DNA from: Proteles cristata cristata | Lineage: Eukaryota > Chordata > Mammalia > Carnivora > Hyaenidae | Length of the DNA stretch: 64,000 bases | Direction: 5' to 3' | Assembly: GCA_017311185.1 (NCBI GenBank) | Contig: JAESUZ010002606.1 | Span: 620,001-684,000 of the forward strand | In this document: in pieces, positions 46,032 through 58,369 of the stretch | Layout of the letters: the number at the start of each line of letters is the position of its first letter | Position numbering within the stretch: the first letter of the stretch is position 1 | The notes under the pieces: model-generated | The model's input: the letters and a program-made list of their open reading frames with translations, nothing else | The model's database searches: none | What the model was told of the DNA's origin: nothing | Made by a program: the position numbers and the translations under genes

Positions 46032-46174
46032 ACCTGGGCAGACTCTCGCTCAAGCAGGGCCTCGTTAAGTAGCTGGTTGAGCTCATGCTCGTCCTCAGAG
46101 GCGTCCACCACCCGATCAGCCAGGTCCTGAAGGCGCAGCCTTCGGCGCGGGTTGGGGAACGAGGGGTTGTCCGC
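46032..46174 (-). CDS. ADCY3: ADCY3 exon: C1b to TM7 linker
   Basis: Encodes [20 protein letters not shown], then [20 protein letters not shown] and Q. Basic then acidic helical sequence of the C1b region. The phase requires the GTAAGT donor, not the overlapping GTGTAA. Confidence 0.95.
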
Positions 46175-47698
46175 CTGCAAGGCAGTGCATGGGGTGGGAG
46201 GAGAGGAAGAGGGGATGGGGGGCAGAAGGGATCACACTCAGGAGGACTAAACTCTTGGCTCTAGGAACCACTTTACAGGAAGTCTTCCCCATGACCCCAC
46301 CGGCTCCGTCTGGCTTGGGCCTGGACCCAAGCTCAGGCCCCCTGGCTCTGCAGTGACCAGCCACTAACTGCAGCACATGGGGCAGCAGCCGCTGGCCCCA
46401 AGGAAGACACCCGGGGATGTTAGACCACTGCTGGGGCCACTACGAGGAGGGAGGCCACACAGCCATGCACATTGGCATCCCCGGGGACGGGATGACCCCC
46501 AACCCTAGGGCATTAAGGTGTGCACGTCCAGTTCCTTAGGGGGGGTGGAAGTTCTGAGGGGGAAAGTGCTGGGAGAAGAAGGAGCACCTTGTCATGAGTG
46601 GGGTGGTGGGGTTGGGTTACTTCTACCATTTTAACTCCCCATCACAGAGGAAAAACAACAGCTCCAAAAGTATGAGTCCAGACTGTGATTACACGGCCAT
46701 CGACCCAAACGGTAACTGAGACCGGGCCCATTAGAGCTGTCTGTGTGGGTCCAAGAGCATCTGGAAGCCAGAACCAAGACAGCCTGGTCCTCAGCTCGGG
46801 TGTGCCACTGGCTGACAATCTGATCCCAAGTCACTCATGTTCCCCAGCTCCAGCCTTCACCTCTGTAAAACAACGCGGAAGGTCTATTCCAGCACCGAGA
46901 ACCTCTGTCCCTGAAGTGTACACTGGGGAGCGTGGCTAATCGTGAGGACAGAAAGATCACAGGCCGCTGAAAGGGTCTGCGTCCTTGTTAACGAGGTACG
47001 AAGGGTCTACATTTCCACTTTCTATCAAGGGGATCACGACAGAGAAAAGTTGCCGAATGTCACAGTGATCCCGAAAACCTCCGTGAACTTTCAGCCCTGT
47101 CTCCCCTCTTGCTCTGCGGCCCCCTCATCTCAGGCGCCGGGGCAGTATGTCCGCCCCCCGACCCCCACCCCCCAGCAGTGAGAATGGGGGTGCTGCCGAC
47201 AGGCTCGCCTGAGCAAGGCAGAGACCCCCGTCTCCCAAGACCTGCCTTTATCACTGAGAGGGCATGGGGTGCTGTCCCAAGATGGACCCTGTCCTCAGGG
47301 GGAAAAGCAGGTTAATTCCTCAGCAAACCACCCCTTGCACTGTCCGTTCATGGCACTTGTGGAATCTCGACCTCGCCAGAGAGGTGGGCCCACCCTGAAG
47401 TCTCGCTTCCAGAACAGTCACAGTTGGACCATACGGAATCTTCCATGGACGTCCTCACTGCCCTCAAAGCCACAGGATTCCGGGACAGAGGAGGTAGACG
47501 AGGCCTCCGAGGGGAGCACCTCCTGGGACGTGCCCCCCTTCACCCCAGTAACTACAGAGAAGACAGCGGAACCAGGGCAGGAGGTGACGCCCAAGGTGAC
47601 ACTGGTAAAAAGGAAAGAGCCCAGGCCGGTCTCCTACCCCCGCAGCAACCTCCCCCTGCGCCACACCCTGCCCACAGCCCGGGGCTCGGCCCACACAC

Positions 47699-47827
47699 CT
47701 GGGCCTCCTGCTCCTCGGCCCCCTCCGACGTGGAGCCACTGGTGTGGATGCTTCCGTTGGGCTCCTTGGTCTCAATGAGGGTGGGAGAGCTGGGCTTTGA
47801 GGAAGCTGGCGCGCCATTCGGCAGGGC
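47699..47827 (-). CDS. ADCY3: ADCY3 exon: C1b low-complexity
   Basis: Forty-three codons rich in Ser, Pro, Glu and Thr ([20 protein letters not shown] to GAEEQEAQ). This disordered part of the C1b loop is poorly conserved between species. Confidence 0.95.
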
Positions 47828-48088
47828 CTGCGGCGGAAAGAAGTGGCCGTCAGGGGCACTGGACACACCGGTCACAGCCGCCTACCGGCCCCGGCAGACC
47901 TGGTTGGCCTACTTACTATCAGCCTGGAATCTTCCCACTAGAGTTTAGAAGCCTGGAGACAGAAATATCACTGTTGGACTCTTCCTCTAGAGCGTGAAGT
48001 GTAAAATGCTGCTGCACTTTCCTGGTATTTTTTTCTACTAGTAAAATTATTCAAAGACAAAGACCCTACTGTTCCAACTCCTATTTCT

Positions 48089-48312
48089 TTTTTTTTTTTT
48101 TTTCAATGTTTTATTTATTTCTAGGAGAGAGATAGAGACAGCATGAGCAGGGGAGGGTCAGAGAGAGAGGGAATCACAGACTCTGAAACAAGCTCCAGGC
48201 TCTGAGCTGGCTGTCAGCACAGAGCCCGACGCGGGGCTCGAACCCACGAACCGCGAGATCATGACCCAAGCGAAAGTCGGACGCTTAACCGACTAAGCCA
48301 CCCAGGCGTCCC
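48089..48312 (-). repeat. Young felid CanSINE, antisense, with exact target-site duplication
   Basis: The copy is near consensus ('gagcccgacgcggggctcga', 'gactaagccacccaggcgtc'). The 15-bp flanks ccaactcctatttct at 48074-48088 and 48313-48327 are identical. It is the only felid SINE seen in ADCY3 and is in gene orientation. Confidence 0.95.
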
Positions 48313-48479
48313 CCAACTCCTATTTCTAAAACAGTAACTTGACACAGTGATTCACAGAGGCTTTTTTGGTGGAGAGCCTGTCGAATGTCTTCCGGAAGTC
48401 TGAATAAACTCCACAAGCCCGTGTCCCCAGTGATTAAGTGCTTTTCCTTGACAGAGTAAGTTAAACACTGTAACACAGG

Positions 48480-49090
48480 CCAACAAGTGCCTACGGAGTC
48501 CCTGCTCAGTGACAGGGACTGCTCTCACTTCTGGGGAGACACAGCATGTCCTGGCTGGGACGGCTCATGCTCCTCTGAGGAAAGGCAGACAACAGGGAAG
48601 TAAGTAAAGTTACTGCAGTGCGTAAGAAGGGCGTAAGTGCTCTGGGGAGACATCGAGCGGGAAAGGGGCACAGGGTCGCCGGGGAGTGGGACAGTGAGGA
48701 GGAGGTCACGGAAGGCCTGAAGGAGCGGGTCACGTGGCTCTGTGGGGACAGAGGCCCCCGGGAAGAGGGAGAAGCCTGAGCACTGGCCGGGAGGTCAGGG
48801 CCACCGTGAAGAGAGGGGTCGAGCACGTGCCTGAGGTGTTGAAAGAATGAACTTGTCGCTGATGGAGATGGGAATGGCGGAGGGACAGGCAGGCGCTGGG
48901 CCTCCGACCTGGGGACCGAGCTGCCCCATGTCTGTGCAGGTGGACACTTACAGGGGCCACGGGGCGAGGGCAGGCACAGCTGAGGCCGAGGTGGAAACCT
49001 GGGCGCCATCAGAGATGGCATGTGAGACAGCGAGACGGGGTGGGTCTGACAAGGGGAGATCTGGAAGCTTTTTAACACCCGGGAGGGACT
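48480..49090. repeat. Probable old interspersed repeat
   Basis: 'aacaagtgcctacggagtcc', 'gtcacggaaggcctgaagga' and 'gggaggtcagggccaccgtg' follow the same pattern as 9890-10240. Family not named. Confidence 0.35.
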
Positions 49091-50204
49091 CATCGCAAGG
49101 GTTCTCCTCACTCCCCTCCCTGTCACTTTATCCAGATAAACCACGGGGACAGATTTCTGCAAACAGAACTGCGTTTGCCCCTGTGACTTCCCAAAGAGCA
49201 GCTCTCACCAGCTTCCTTCCTTCTTCCCGCTGTGCCCCCACATCCCATGCGGCACCCCCCACACCGTCCACGCGCTACGGCTTCTGCCCCCGTGACGGTG
49301 GAGCAGGTGAACATCGCCTTATCCGCGTGCACCAATGGTGACTTCCTCAACAGTGGCCATCTGCACGAGCCACACCACCGTGCAGAGGAGACAGGAGGCG
49401 TGGGCTCCCGACCACAGCTGAAGGCTCGAGTTCCCCGAGTCGCAGCAGCGCCGGCATGTGGCGGACACCCGGCCGATGCTTGCTGACTGCCGCATGAGCC
49501 GGGGCTCACTTCTCTAATAAGCAAAGAGCCCCTACAGAGCAGAGAGGGGACAGGGCCCTCAGAGGCCACACAAAGCACACGCAACAGAAGAAAACACCTG
49601 GCTGACAACCATGGTAAGTGTCCAGCCTCGCTAATAATTACAGGGATGAGGTTACAACTGTGACCTATCACAGTCCTGTCTTTCAAATGAATAAACCCAA
49701 AGGTGGTTACAGAGCCGGGTGGGGAGGGTGCCCTCCGGGGGCGGGTGGCAGGCGGTGAGTGGGGGGGTAAAAGCTTTCCACGTGCAGAAACCTGAACCCA
49801 GACTTCAAGAAATGTATGTTTCATCCTAAAATGTCACAGAAAGAAGTGTTAAAAAGAGAACACCGTTCATGTTTCCACCGGAAACAGCGCGGCTCTCTCA
49901 TGCGATGGTGGGCTTAAAAAGAAGACTGTGTGCTCCCGACCACCAACGCCTGAGCTCCGTGCTGTGTGGCAGCGTCCTCGGCACGGGCCCTTCCCACTCA
50001 CTCAGAGCTTTGGAGGTGCTGTTTGAAGCGACACAACCACAGACTCAACTTTTCTCTCATTTGCAAGTTGCATAATGGCTCAAGGACAACAGCGGCAGAG
50101 AGATGGGGCTCTGCCCAGGCCCCCCAGGCCCCTCATCTGTACCCTCAGAGGAGCATCAGGGGCCGAGGACCACCCCTGAGTCAAAGGACACACCACACAA
50201 GGCT

Positions 50205-50640
50205 TATCGAAAGAAGCAAAATGAAATACAAGATTAGAACCGACCAGAATGAGTACTGTCCCAAAAGACGTATTTACTGCTTTGTGACTTCAAGGTGGCC
50301 CCTGGTGAAACCAAATTTGTGGGTAATTTTTGAAAGGAATAACATCTCTCAATTTATTAAGAATTGTATATGCCAGAAGTTACAAACTTCCTACCTCCTT
50401 ACAAAAGTAGCTGATTTCTTAAATTATCGTCAATTACTGTCTTATAGAACAGCTTTGAAGATACATTTTAATTTGTTCCAGTGAATATATTAAAGTTCCC
50501 CACATAGCACTCTTCCAAATATGAATGAACTTGTTAATTCTGTTGGCAAGGTTAAGTCTTAGTTCCTAATTTTCTGAAAAAACAGCTTCCTAGTTTTCTG
50601 AGTTCCTTGGAGCATTTAATTGTAGCTCAGACTTCACCTG
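50205..50640. other. AT-rich island in a GC-rich ADCY3 intron
   Basis: About 430 bp are markedly AT-rich, within sequence that is otherwise GC-rich. No repeat family is recognised in it. An open frame on the + strand (to 50484) has no familiar protein similarity. Confidence 0.5.
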
Positions 50641-50834
50641 CAGAGCAAAATAGCTTGAACCGTCCTTTGCTTTAAGACTGGCACCGGGTGGGATTTAAAA
50701 TTCCTTGGGAGTGAGGTGGTGCCTACTGTGTATCCCTCCCAGGGCCGAGTCCGTGTGAACTCCTTCACATGGGGGGCCCCACATTTCTGGGTCTCAGGGT
50801 GGTTGGCAGGTTGGGAGCAGGGCCCTGCTATGCC

Positions 50835-50985
50835 CCCCACTAGATCTGCAACTTACGCAAAGTTCTGGGCCTCAGTTTCCTCCTCTGTAAAGTGGGTATG
50901 ACTGCAGCCCCCTTCTCACAGGGCTGTCTTGAGGATTATGGGAAATAACGGAGAAACAGAAGTACTCACTAAATAGTGCTCGCAA
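50835..50985 (+). repeat. MIR SINE, sense
   Basis: 'ctgggcctcagtttcctcct', 'tgtaaagtgggtatgactgc' and 'gggctgtcttgaggattatg' are typical MIR. Confidence 0.75.
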
Positions 50986-51830
50986 TGCGATTTAACAGAT
51001 GAATGTTCTGTTTGATTTGCTAGTCATCACGTACCCTTGGGGGAGGGGAGAAGGTGTCTATTTTTCTCTCGAGAGTTCACAAGGGTCGTGAAACCTCACC
51101 AGACCAGCTCAAGCCCTGCCTTAGGCATCACAAGACAAAGCCTCAGCCATGGGATCGTCTCAACCTGCCACCTCTGGAAGCACCAAACCCTTAAACTGTT
51201 AAACACCCACGACTGGTGGGGTGTTTAGGTGCAAAGCTGTGAGGAGTAAAATCACTTCCAGGCTCAGCAGAGGAGGACAGATGGCTCAATTTCTGCAGCA
51301 GACACTGGTGGCTTCTAACCAGACGCCAGGAGGCTGGTGATGGGCGCGAAAAGCCTGGGGCAGCTGCTGAGGGCACTGGGTCTGATGAGATGCAGGAAAT
51401 CAGCACAGAGGCCGGGGCGGCAGGACGGCCTCACTGCTTCCATCCCGTTCTCTTCTCATTTCCCACCCAGCAAACCTTCCCAGCTCAGTTCTCCTCCATG
51501 GCCAAGCCGACCTCACTGCCGCCCCTGACATCCTCACCCGCTCCGCGAACTCTGTCCCTGGGCGCCCACATCTCTCCCATGGCTCTGACCGCCTCCCCAA
51601 CGCAGGGAGCCCTTCCCTAGCCAGCTGCTGTCCCGACCGCCACACATCTCCGGGCACCTCCCCTCTGATGTGCTACTTACCGTCAGCTTGCCGGGAGCCA
51701 CATGCGCCACTCCCCCAGGAGCCCACTTCCCCCTGCGAGGGTGCCCCCATGACCCCGCCCGCTCTTCCCCAGGCCCTGCTTCCCGAACCCCGCCTTTCCG
51801 TGTCCTGTCTGGGGCAGGCAGGGGACTCAC

Positions 51831-52008
51831 CAGGCCATCGAGGCCGTGCTGGGCGGCTGTTTTCTTCACCTCTGGCTTGGACGCGATGATGAGGTAGGTC
51901 TCGATGCCCTTCTCGTCCAGGTACTCACAGCGGCTGCCCCCGTCACCCGGCTCCACGTCGAACTCGCCCTTTAGGCAGTCCAAGGTGCTCTGGGAGATGT
52001 GCACGCGC
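51831..52008 (-). CDS. ADCY3: ADCY3 exon: end of C1a
   Basis: Encodes [20 protein letters not shown], then [20 protein letters not shown] and KPEVKK. Closes the first catalytic domain; donor GTGAGT. Confidence 0.96.
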
Positions 52009-52701
52009 CTGGACGGCAGCAAGACGCCGGGAACGTCAGCGGACGGCCGGGCCACCCGAGGCCCACGGCTCCCGGGGAGGTGGGGAGGCGTGTGCCACCA
52101 GAGCCCCCCGGCAGGGGGCGCCCCAGCGCTAACTGGGCTGTGCGGGCCGTGCGGCACCCGCCCCTCTGGGCTTCGGCGCAGGAAGGACACGTGCTCAGGC
52201 TGCCCCGAGCACCAAGCCGGTTAGGAACGCTCTGGGCTCTTGGTGAGCTGCTGCTGCTACACGCCTCACATGGCTCCCACCTGCTCTAAGGGGGGAGCTA
52301 CCCGTTTCGGGAGAGTCACCACTGAGGGGGAAAACCCTGACGAGGGCCACTCCCTGACCCTGGCAAGGTTCCTCTGCGTCCTGGGCCTGTCTGCCTGACT
52401 GGCTGACGGTGTGAAGGGGCTCGAGCCGGTGTGCACCGCCTCAGAGCCCGTTCCACTAGCTCAGGGCCCCGTGGGGAGACGTCGAAGCAGCCACGGCCAT
52501 GCTGCCGTCTGTGGCCCCTCAAGGGGAAGAAGGGGACGAGGACTCTGCTGCAGAGGCCCAGGCAGGAGGCAGCTGGGCGCAGGGCAAGGAGGCAGGTGCC
52601 CGAGGAAGAACACTGCTCCTGGGTGTCTCCGGACTGAGCCCCAGGCGCGAGGGCTCCCTCAGCTCCCACGCCCGCCCCCTGGGAAGGAGATGCTTGCTCA
52701 C

Positions 52702-52860
52702 CCGGGGATGCCACCGGCCTCCATCTTGTTGGCCACAGTGACGTCGGTGGACCACACGTCATACTGCCAGCGCTTCTGGCCCAGAACGCCCCCCAGCACG
52801 GTGCCCGTGTGCACCCCCACACGCATGTCCACCCCAGTCTTCGTCTTCTCCCGCACGTAC
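52702..52860 (-). CDS. ADCY3: ADCY3 exon: C1a core
   Basis: Encodes [20 protein letters not shown], then [20 protein letters not shown] and EAGGIP. The VGVHTG and [17 protein letters not shown] motifs are hallmarks of C1. It starts and ends inside codons. Confidence 0.97.
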
Positions 52861-53907
52861 CTGCCAGGCACACACGGAAAGGAGGGTCAAGCATGGCCGC
52901 AGCGAGGTGGCCAGCCCTCTGTGCCCTTCAGGAAGAATCCTGCACGGGCGTTCCTGCCCCAGACAGAGGGGACTGCTGGGTACCCCACAGCTCTCTGACG
53001 GCCTGGGAGCTGAGTGACCTGCGGCCAGGGGTCCAGCAGGTTGGCCTGGGCCCAGGCTCACACTCCGACCAAGCATGATGGGGTGCAGGCAGGAAACAGA
53101 GTAACAGGTGCTACCTCCCCGCGTCTACCTGTGCCAGCACCGTGCCAGGTACCCATGTGCAGCAGAAAAGTGGAGGTGACTGATACTGACCCGCCCCCTC
53201 CCCCACACCGCTAGCACATCATTTGTTTCTAAGGCCGATGTCAGAGACGCTCCAAGCCAGGAGCTCCAATGCAAAAGCGCCCTCTGGTGGCAAGGTATCA
53301 CCCCCCCCCTGGCCTCCACCCTACTTGGGGGGTTGGGGGGAACCTCGGCAAGGAGCCCCCTTCCCTCCTGAGGCCTGATCCCAGTCAGGGCCTGCCTGCT
53401 AGGGCCCCCAGGCCACCCGCAATGTGGCAGTGAAGCGGAGGGAGAGGGGGAAGAGGGCAGGGTCCTCCCAGCTCCCAGGGGTGGAGGCAGGCGCCCCGGC
53501 TGGGAGCCCAGAGCAGAGTCCAGGGCTCTGGTCCCACCTCTGCCGCCTCGCATCACTGCCACACGGGGACTTTCTGACCTGAGATGGGCCTGGAGGTTCA
53601 CAGCGAGAAAACATGGAGAGAAGGGACGGGGCGCCTGGGGGGGACTCCTAACCAGTGTGAGGAGGCGTGACAGCCTTCACCATGACTCCCAAGGCTCCGG
53701 GAAACAACAGTGGACGCAGGCTGGGCCCCTCGGAGGCCCAGGCTTCCAGCCTCTCAGCCGGCAAGGGAGGTGAGCCACGTCCCGACTTCCCAGAGCCGGG
53801 GACTGAGCCGCCCGGGGCCAACACAGCACGCACAGGACGTGGGGGCCTGGGGTGCGCCGAGCCCCCCCTCCCACAGCCCCCCGCCTCCCCCAGGGGCCCC
53901 CACTCAC

Positions 53908-54035
53908 GAGATGGCCTCCACCATGGCGAGCCCCATGAGGATGGAGCAGACGGCGTGGTCTTCCCGGTAGTCGGGCAGGCCGCAGATGCAGTAGTAGCAG
54001 TCGCCCAGGATCTTAATCCGCAGCTGGTGGTATTT
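53908..54035 (-). CDS. ADCY3: ADCY3 exon: C1a second metal Asp
   Basis: Encodes [20 protein letters not shown] and on to the helix [14 protein letters not shown]. The Asp of GDCYYC is the second metal ligand. Confidence 0.97.
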
Positions 54036-54144
54036 CTGAAAGAACAGGGTGTGCTGTGGGGCACGGAGGGCGGGCAGGGGGCCGAGAACGCGCACCCGTG
54101 GGGGGAGCCCCCGCCCTGGCAGCCCGGGGGGGCCGGGCACTCAC

Positions 54145-54256
54145 GGCCGCCAGCTTGTCAAAGCGGGCGAAGAGCTCGTTGAGCAGCTTCACGAGCTCCT
54201 GGGCGCTGCAGGCGGAAGACAGCTGCGTGAAGCCCACGATGTCCGCAAAGAGGATG
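54145..54256 (-). CDS. ADCY3: ADCY3 exon: C1a first metal Asp
   Basis: Encodes [20 protein letters not shown], then [17 protein letters not shown]. The Asp of FADIVGF is the first metal ligand. The first base completes a Ser codon. Confidence 0.97.
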
Positions 54257-54744
54257 CTGCGAGGGGAGGGAGGGCGCCGCCGTGAGGCTCCAGACAGCGT
54301 GCCAGCTGGGCCGCCAGCTCCTGCCCCAGGACCATGGGGGCGGGGTGGGGGGGGGGGCTCGACCCCAAAGCAGCGAGACCCTGGCACTTCTGGGCGAATT
54401 TGGGGCTCTGACGTTGAGTTTCTCCTCGTGGGCCTCCCTCCCCGAGGCTGCCTGCTCCTGGCCCCAGGATGAAGTCCCCTCTCCCGGTAGGAACAGAGCT
54501 GCTAGCCCCAGCGCTATCCTGGACGGCCGGGGAACCTCGCAGACGTCACCTCCCCACTCTGGGTGACGTGTACGATGAGGGGGTCCGACCCCGTGGCCTA
54601 GCTGGCTCGGCCCGGCATCTGTCCGCAAGACTGCTCCCACAGGGGCCGAGGCTCACACTGCAGCCACGGCCTAGCTTCTAGTCCCTGGGAGAAGTCTCTC
54701 GAGTCTGTGCTGCACTCGGAGCCCAGGCCCACAGGCCGGCGCAC

Positions 54745-54875
54745 CTGACGTTCTCGTGGCGGTACATGTACATGGTGTTGAACTGCTGCTGGTCTTTTTG
54801 GCTCTCGTCCTTCTTCATGTCCTTCAGCATCTCGTCAGCCACGTGCTTGGGCAGGATGGAAAGCATAAGGTTCTC
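54745..54875 (-). CDS. ADCY3: ADCY3 exon: linker into C1 (most upstream in window)
   Basis: Encodes [20 protein letters not shown], then [20 protein letters not shown] and ENV. Phase 0 acceptor 'cctcccag' on the minus strand. The intronic sequence above it stays open in the same frame for over 340 codons, but this is not taken as coding. Confidence 0.96.
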
Positions 54876-55599
54876 CTGGGAGGAGGGGGAGAGGGTTAGT
54901 GGAGAAGCGGGGTCTGGTCTGCACCCTTCCAGGGGCAGGTTCGGGTACTTCTGGGAAGAAACACCCCGATCCCGGTGACACACGTCAGCCAGGAACCAGC
55001 TGACCCTCCACAGGGGCCTTACAGCGCAGGCCCCACACTGGGAAGCAGCCCGAGGCCCAGGGCAACAGGCTCGGGGTCGTGACTGCGCACCTTCAGGGCC
55101 CCGATGGGAGTCAGAAACCCAGGAAGGAACCCATGCTTGGTCCCGAGTGTCCTCAGTGCCACAGGGAAGGGGACAGTTCCTATGTGGACCATTGTCCCCC
55201 GCACTGGGAGCCCCCAAGGTCAGGACCTGGGTCACCCGCCCCACCTTGCACAGCGCGATCGCCCGAGAATTCTGACTGAGCGTGACTGAAGACCCGCTAG
55301 GTGCCAGGCAGCAGGCTGCAGCGGGCCGATGCCACAAGACGAGGCGTCTGTGCCCTACGGGGCTGAGGGTCTCATGGGGGGGCGGGCGAGTGTGCCCACC
55401 GCAGTGGAGTACGGTAAGTACCAAGACAAGGGAGACAGTAACAAGACGCAAGGTGTCAGAGTCAGCTGGGGGTGTTGGGGGCAATCGGGGGACAGAGACC
55501 CCGGACCTGAGGGGGTTCCCGCGGGGGCAGGACCAGGCACCCCGTAGCCCCACGGCTAGGTCTGGATGGGGGTCCACACACTGCCACCTGCAGGCCAGA

Positions 55600-55762
55600 C
55601 CCGGCTGCTGCGGCTCGCAGATGAAGTCCTGTGGGCCCCCACCCCCACCCCACGTCACCTGTGGCTGCTTCCTAGCTCTGACAGAGTCGGGTTGCTGCAA
55701 AACCGAAAGGGCTTTTCTGGCCCCTTCCAGAAAACGTCTGCTGACCCCTGGTTCACATCCTG
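55600..55762 (-). repeat. hAT-Charlie-type fragment, antisense
   Basis: 'ccttccagaaaacgtctgct' and 'gacccctgg' at one end match the reverse of the element at 26345 ('ggggtcagcagacttt'). GC drift has altered the rest. Confidence 0.5.
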
Positions 55763-57442
55763 AAGGCCTCGTGTGCCAGGCAAGGAACGGGGAGCCCCTT
55801 CCTGAAAGCTGCGGAGAGGGACCAGGGCCGAGGGCTGTGACACGGGAGGCAGGCCGGGTGACCAGTGAGCAGTCATCTGGACAAAGCGGGGCTGGGGGAC
55901 GGCTTGCCCCAAGCAGGCGGGACAGGCCCGTGGTTGGGCGCCTGGGCGGAAGGTGCGGTCTCTGACATAAGGCACAGAGGAGGAGAGAGAGGCGAGGAAG
56001 AACCAGGGCACATCTGGGGCACACGGCAGACAGACGCCGAGCTGGCTCGTGGGCTGAGCACAGGGAAAGGGGGACAGGAGACAGTCCCTGGGAAGAGGCG
56101 CGAGGGGGTGAAGCCGGAGCCGGGAGCCCTGTGCCCCAGGATGGGGGCCAGGTGACGATGGGAGAAACCTGAGGTCACGGCTCAGGCCGGGGTTTGCAGG
56201 AGGGAGGCGGGAAGTGTGGCTGCAGTGAGGCTGAGCGGAGGCCTGGGGGCGCGGCAAGCGAGAGAAGTACGGGAGGGGACAGAGACAAGACTGGGGACCG
56301 AGGCTCGGCAGGGTCCGAGCCCGGTGGTGGAGCGGTTCCGAGAGCAGGCTGCGTGCCGCCAGGGCAGCGGACGGACAGGGAGGAGGAAGGCGGGCGGCGG
56401 GGGAGGGCCGCTGCCCGAGCCACCTGGGTGCTAAACCACGGCCGCTGCCCGGGGCCCGTCCGCGTGTTGCCAGACCCCAGAGGAGCAGGGGCTTGGCAGG
56501 GACGCCAGCCGGGTGAGTACGAGAGTGGGGGACCTCGCCCCTCACCAGGGGCCTGGGCAGGGTGAGGGGCCCCCCGGCTCCTGTTCTCCGTTGTGGTCAG
56601 CGGGCCCTGAGGCCAGAGAGCCCAGCTCTACCTGTATTTTAAACACACCTTCTCTGAGGCAGGAGAACGAAGGTGGGGAGGCTCTGCTCCTCTCCTCCAG
56701 GAGTGGGGGGGGGGGTGTGGGGGCAGCTAAAAGGCTCCCTGGAGTCCAGGCCCCTGGCCCCCCAGAAGCCAGACGGCTGGGGCCTCACTTCCTCCGGGAA
56801 AGTCAGCTGTGCTGCAGGGACAGCCCTGTCCCTTCTGCTCCTGGAGAGCCTGGGACCAGAGCCCCCGCCCGCTCACCCATCGCACCACAGGAAGGTCCTT
56901 GTCACTTGTCCCCATTTCCGCGGGGAGAATCAGGCCTCCTGTGGGAAGTCACGCCGTTGTTAGGAGGCGAGGCCCCCTCAGCCCGGCAAGCCTGGCACTT
57001 AGGGCGATCACCACATTCTTCTGTTTCCACAGCTGTCTCCCCCGCGGCTACAAGCCTCTCGAGCAACATCATCACAGGGGAACGAGAAGCCAAAATCAGC
57101 CTGGTGTTAGAACCCCCGCCTGAGCCCAGGAAGCAGCAATGGGGCCTCCCGGACCCTGCACCCGGGCACACCTGGCCCGTGTGTGGCAAGGGGCTTCCAA
57201 AACCGAACTAAAACCAGGCACTTTGGAGAAAATGCTCAGCTTAGGAAGGGCATGAGCCTCCAGGAGGATTTTCGAGAAAAGCCAGAGAGACCTGGGGTCC
57301 TACAGGTGCTCAAGGCAGCCTGGGGGGTGGGGGGAGGCGGCTGGGAGGTGGCAGCGAGTGCTGGGGCAGGAATCCCAGGGTCCCAGCCCAGGCCCGAGTG
57401 CCAGGCGCTGGTCTGTGCGAGGCCGGCAGGGACCGGAGGGTG

Positions 57443-57640
57443 TGGCGGTTAAGAGCGTGGGCTTTGGGCCCCACGGCCGAGGTCACTCAGTTCCTTGCAC
57501 TGCCACTAAGTCACTGTGTGACAGCAGGCCGCTGCTAACTCCCCTGTGCCTTGCTTTCCTCATTGGGAGAGGAGGACAAAGTGACCCTGGGCCCAAGGCA
57601 CTAAGAACGGTGCCCACACACAGCAAGTGTTCAGTGTATC
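57443..57640 (+). repeat. MIR SINE, sense
   Basis: 'gcggttaagagcgtgggctt', 'gtcactgtgtgacagcaggc' and 'ccttgctttcctcattggga' are MIR features. Confidence 0.75.
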
Positions 57641-58369
57641 ACAGCTCTTCTGTCAGCTCAGGTGGCGTGTTACTGAGGGTGTGGGGAAAGCAGGGATTGC
57701 AGGAAGACGAGGCCTAAACTCCCTTTGGGCTTTGAAGTTGGCCACCTCTTGCAGGTTAAGAGTCCTCATGGGGCACCTAAGTGAGCAGAAACTCCTTGGC
57801 ATCACTTGGCCAGGCCTAGGGGCTCTGTCTGGTCCGGGCACAATGATGAGAGAGATATGAACAAGGGTCCGGGCTTCCATGCATGTCTCAGCCTTTCTCT
57901 CCCTCCTCCCCCACCTCTCCTTCTCACCCCTACACCCCACCAGGTGTCCACGCAGGTACTCGCTAAGGAGAGGAAGAGGCAGATGTGTGAGGAGTATGGG
58001 GGGCACCCCCCAGCCCGGGGAAGAGGCCACTCAGGTGTGTGAGCCGGCAGGGGGCGTGGGACGTCAAGGGCTGGGAAAGTCACAGCGCCATCCCAGGCTC
58101 CCAGCCAACCAGCCTGGCCACCCCAGCAGCCATCACCGGCGCGGTGAGGCCTCCCCTGCCCTCCCAGACCCTGTCGCTCCGGAAGAGCCTCTCGGGGCTC
58201 CCCTGGAGGCAGACTAGTCCTGTGAGGTGTCCCATGCCCCTGACCATGGTCCCACTTTCTCTGAAACCACAGCCAGACGTCTTCATGGGTGCAGGACCAC
58301 CCAGAGCAGCTGGGGGACGTGGCTTAGCCTCCCCAGCATAGAGGCAGAGCCCGCTCTTCCTAAAATAGT

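Larger units (their letters stand above)
34414..54875 (-). other. ADCY3: ADCY3 gene, 3' three-quarters (19 coding exons)
   Basis: Type 3 adenylyl cyclase is a membrane enzyme that makes cAMP from ATP, activated by G-alpha-olf/s; it acts in olfactory and primary cilia, and loss causes anosmia and obesity. The 19 exons join to 2607 nt, giving 868 residues plus stop, about residues 277-1144 if the full length is 1144. In order: linker and C1 catalytic domain (metal Asp in [12 protein letters not shown] and GDCYYCICG), C1b linker, six membrane segments (TM7-12), C2 domain ([29 protein letters not shown]) and tail VVDNS. N-G-T glycosylation sequons lie in the two outer loops. Serine in RMESTG falls at about 1076, the known CaMKII site. 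All joins keep phase, so the gene looks intact. The N-terminal exon(s) are outside the window. Confidence 0.97.

Noticed and set aside
49123..49824. 233-codon minus-strand frame in an ADCY3 intron
   Set aside because: Not in phase with either flanking exon and lacks ADCY3 sequence; a chance frame in GC-rich DNA.
49966..50484. 172-codon + strand frame in an ADCY3 intron
   Set aside because: Antisense to the gene, composition changes halfway, and no familiar domain; kept only as an AT-rich island.
55655..56545. 296-codon and other long minus-strand frames in 54.6-57 kb
   Set aside because: GC-rich sequence rarely has stops; the products are Pro/Ser/Arg-rich without domains.
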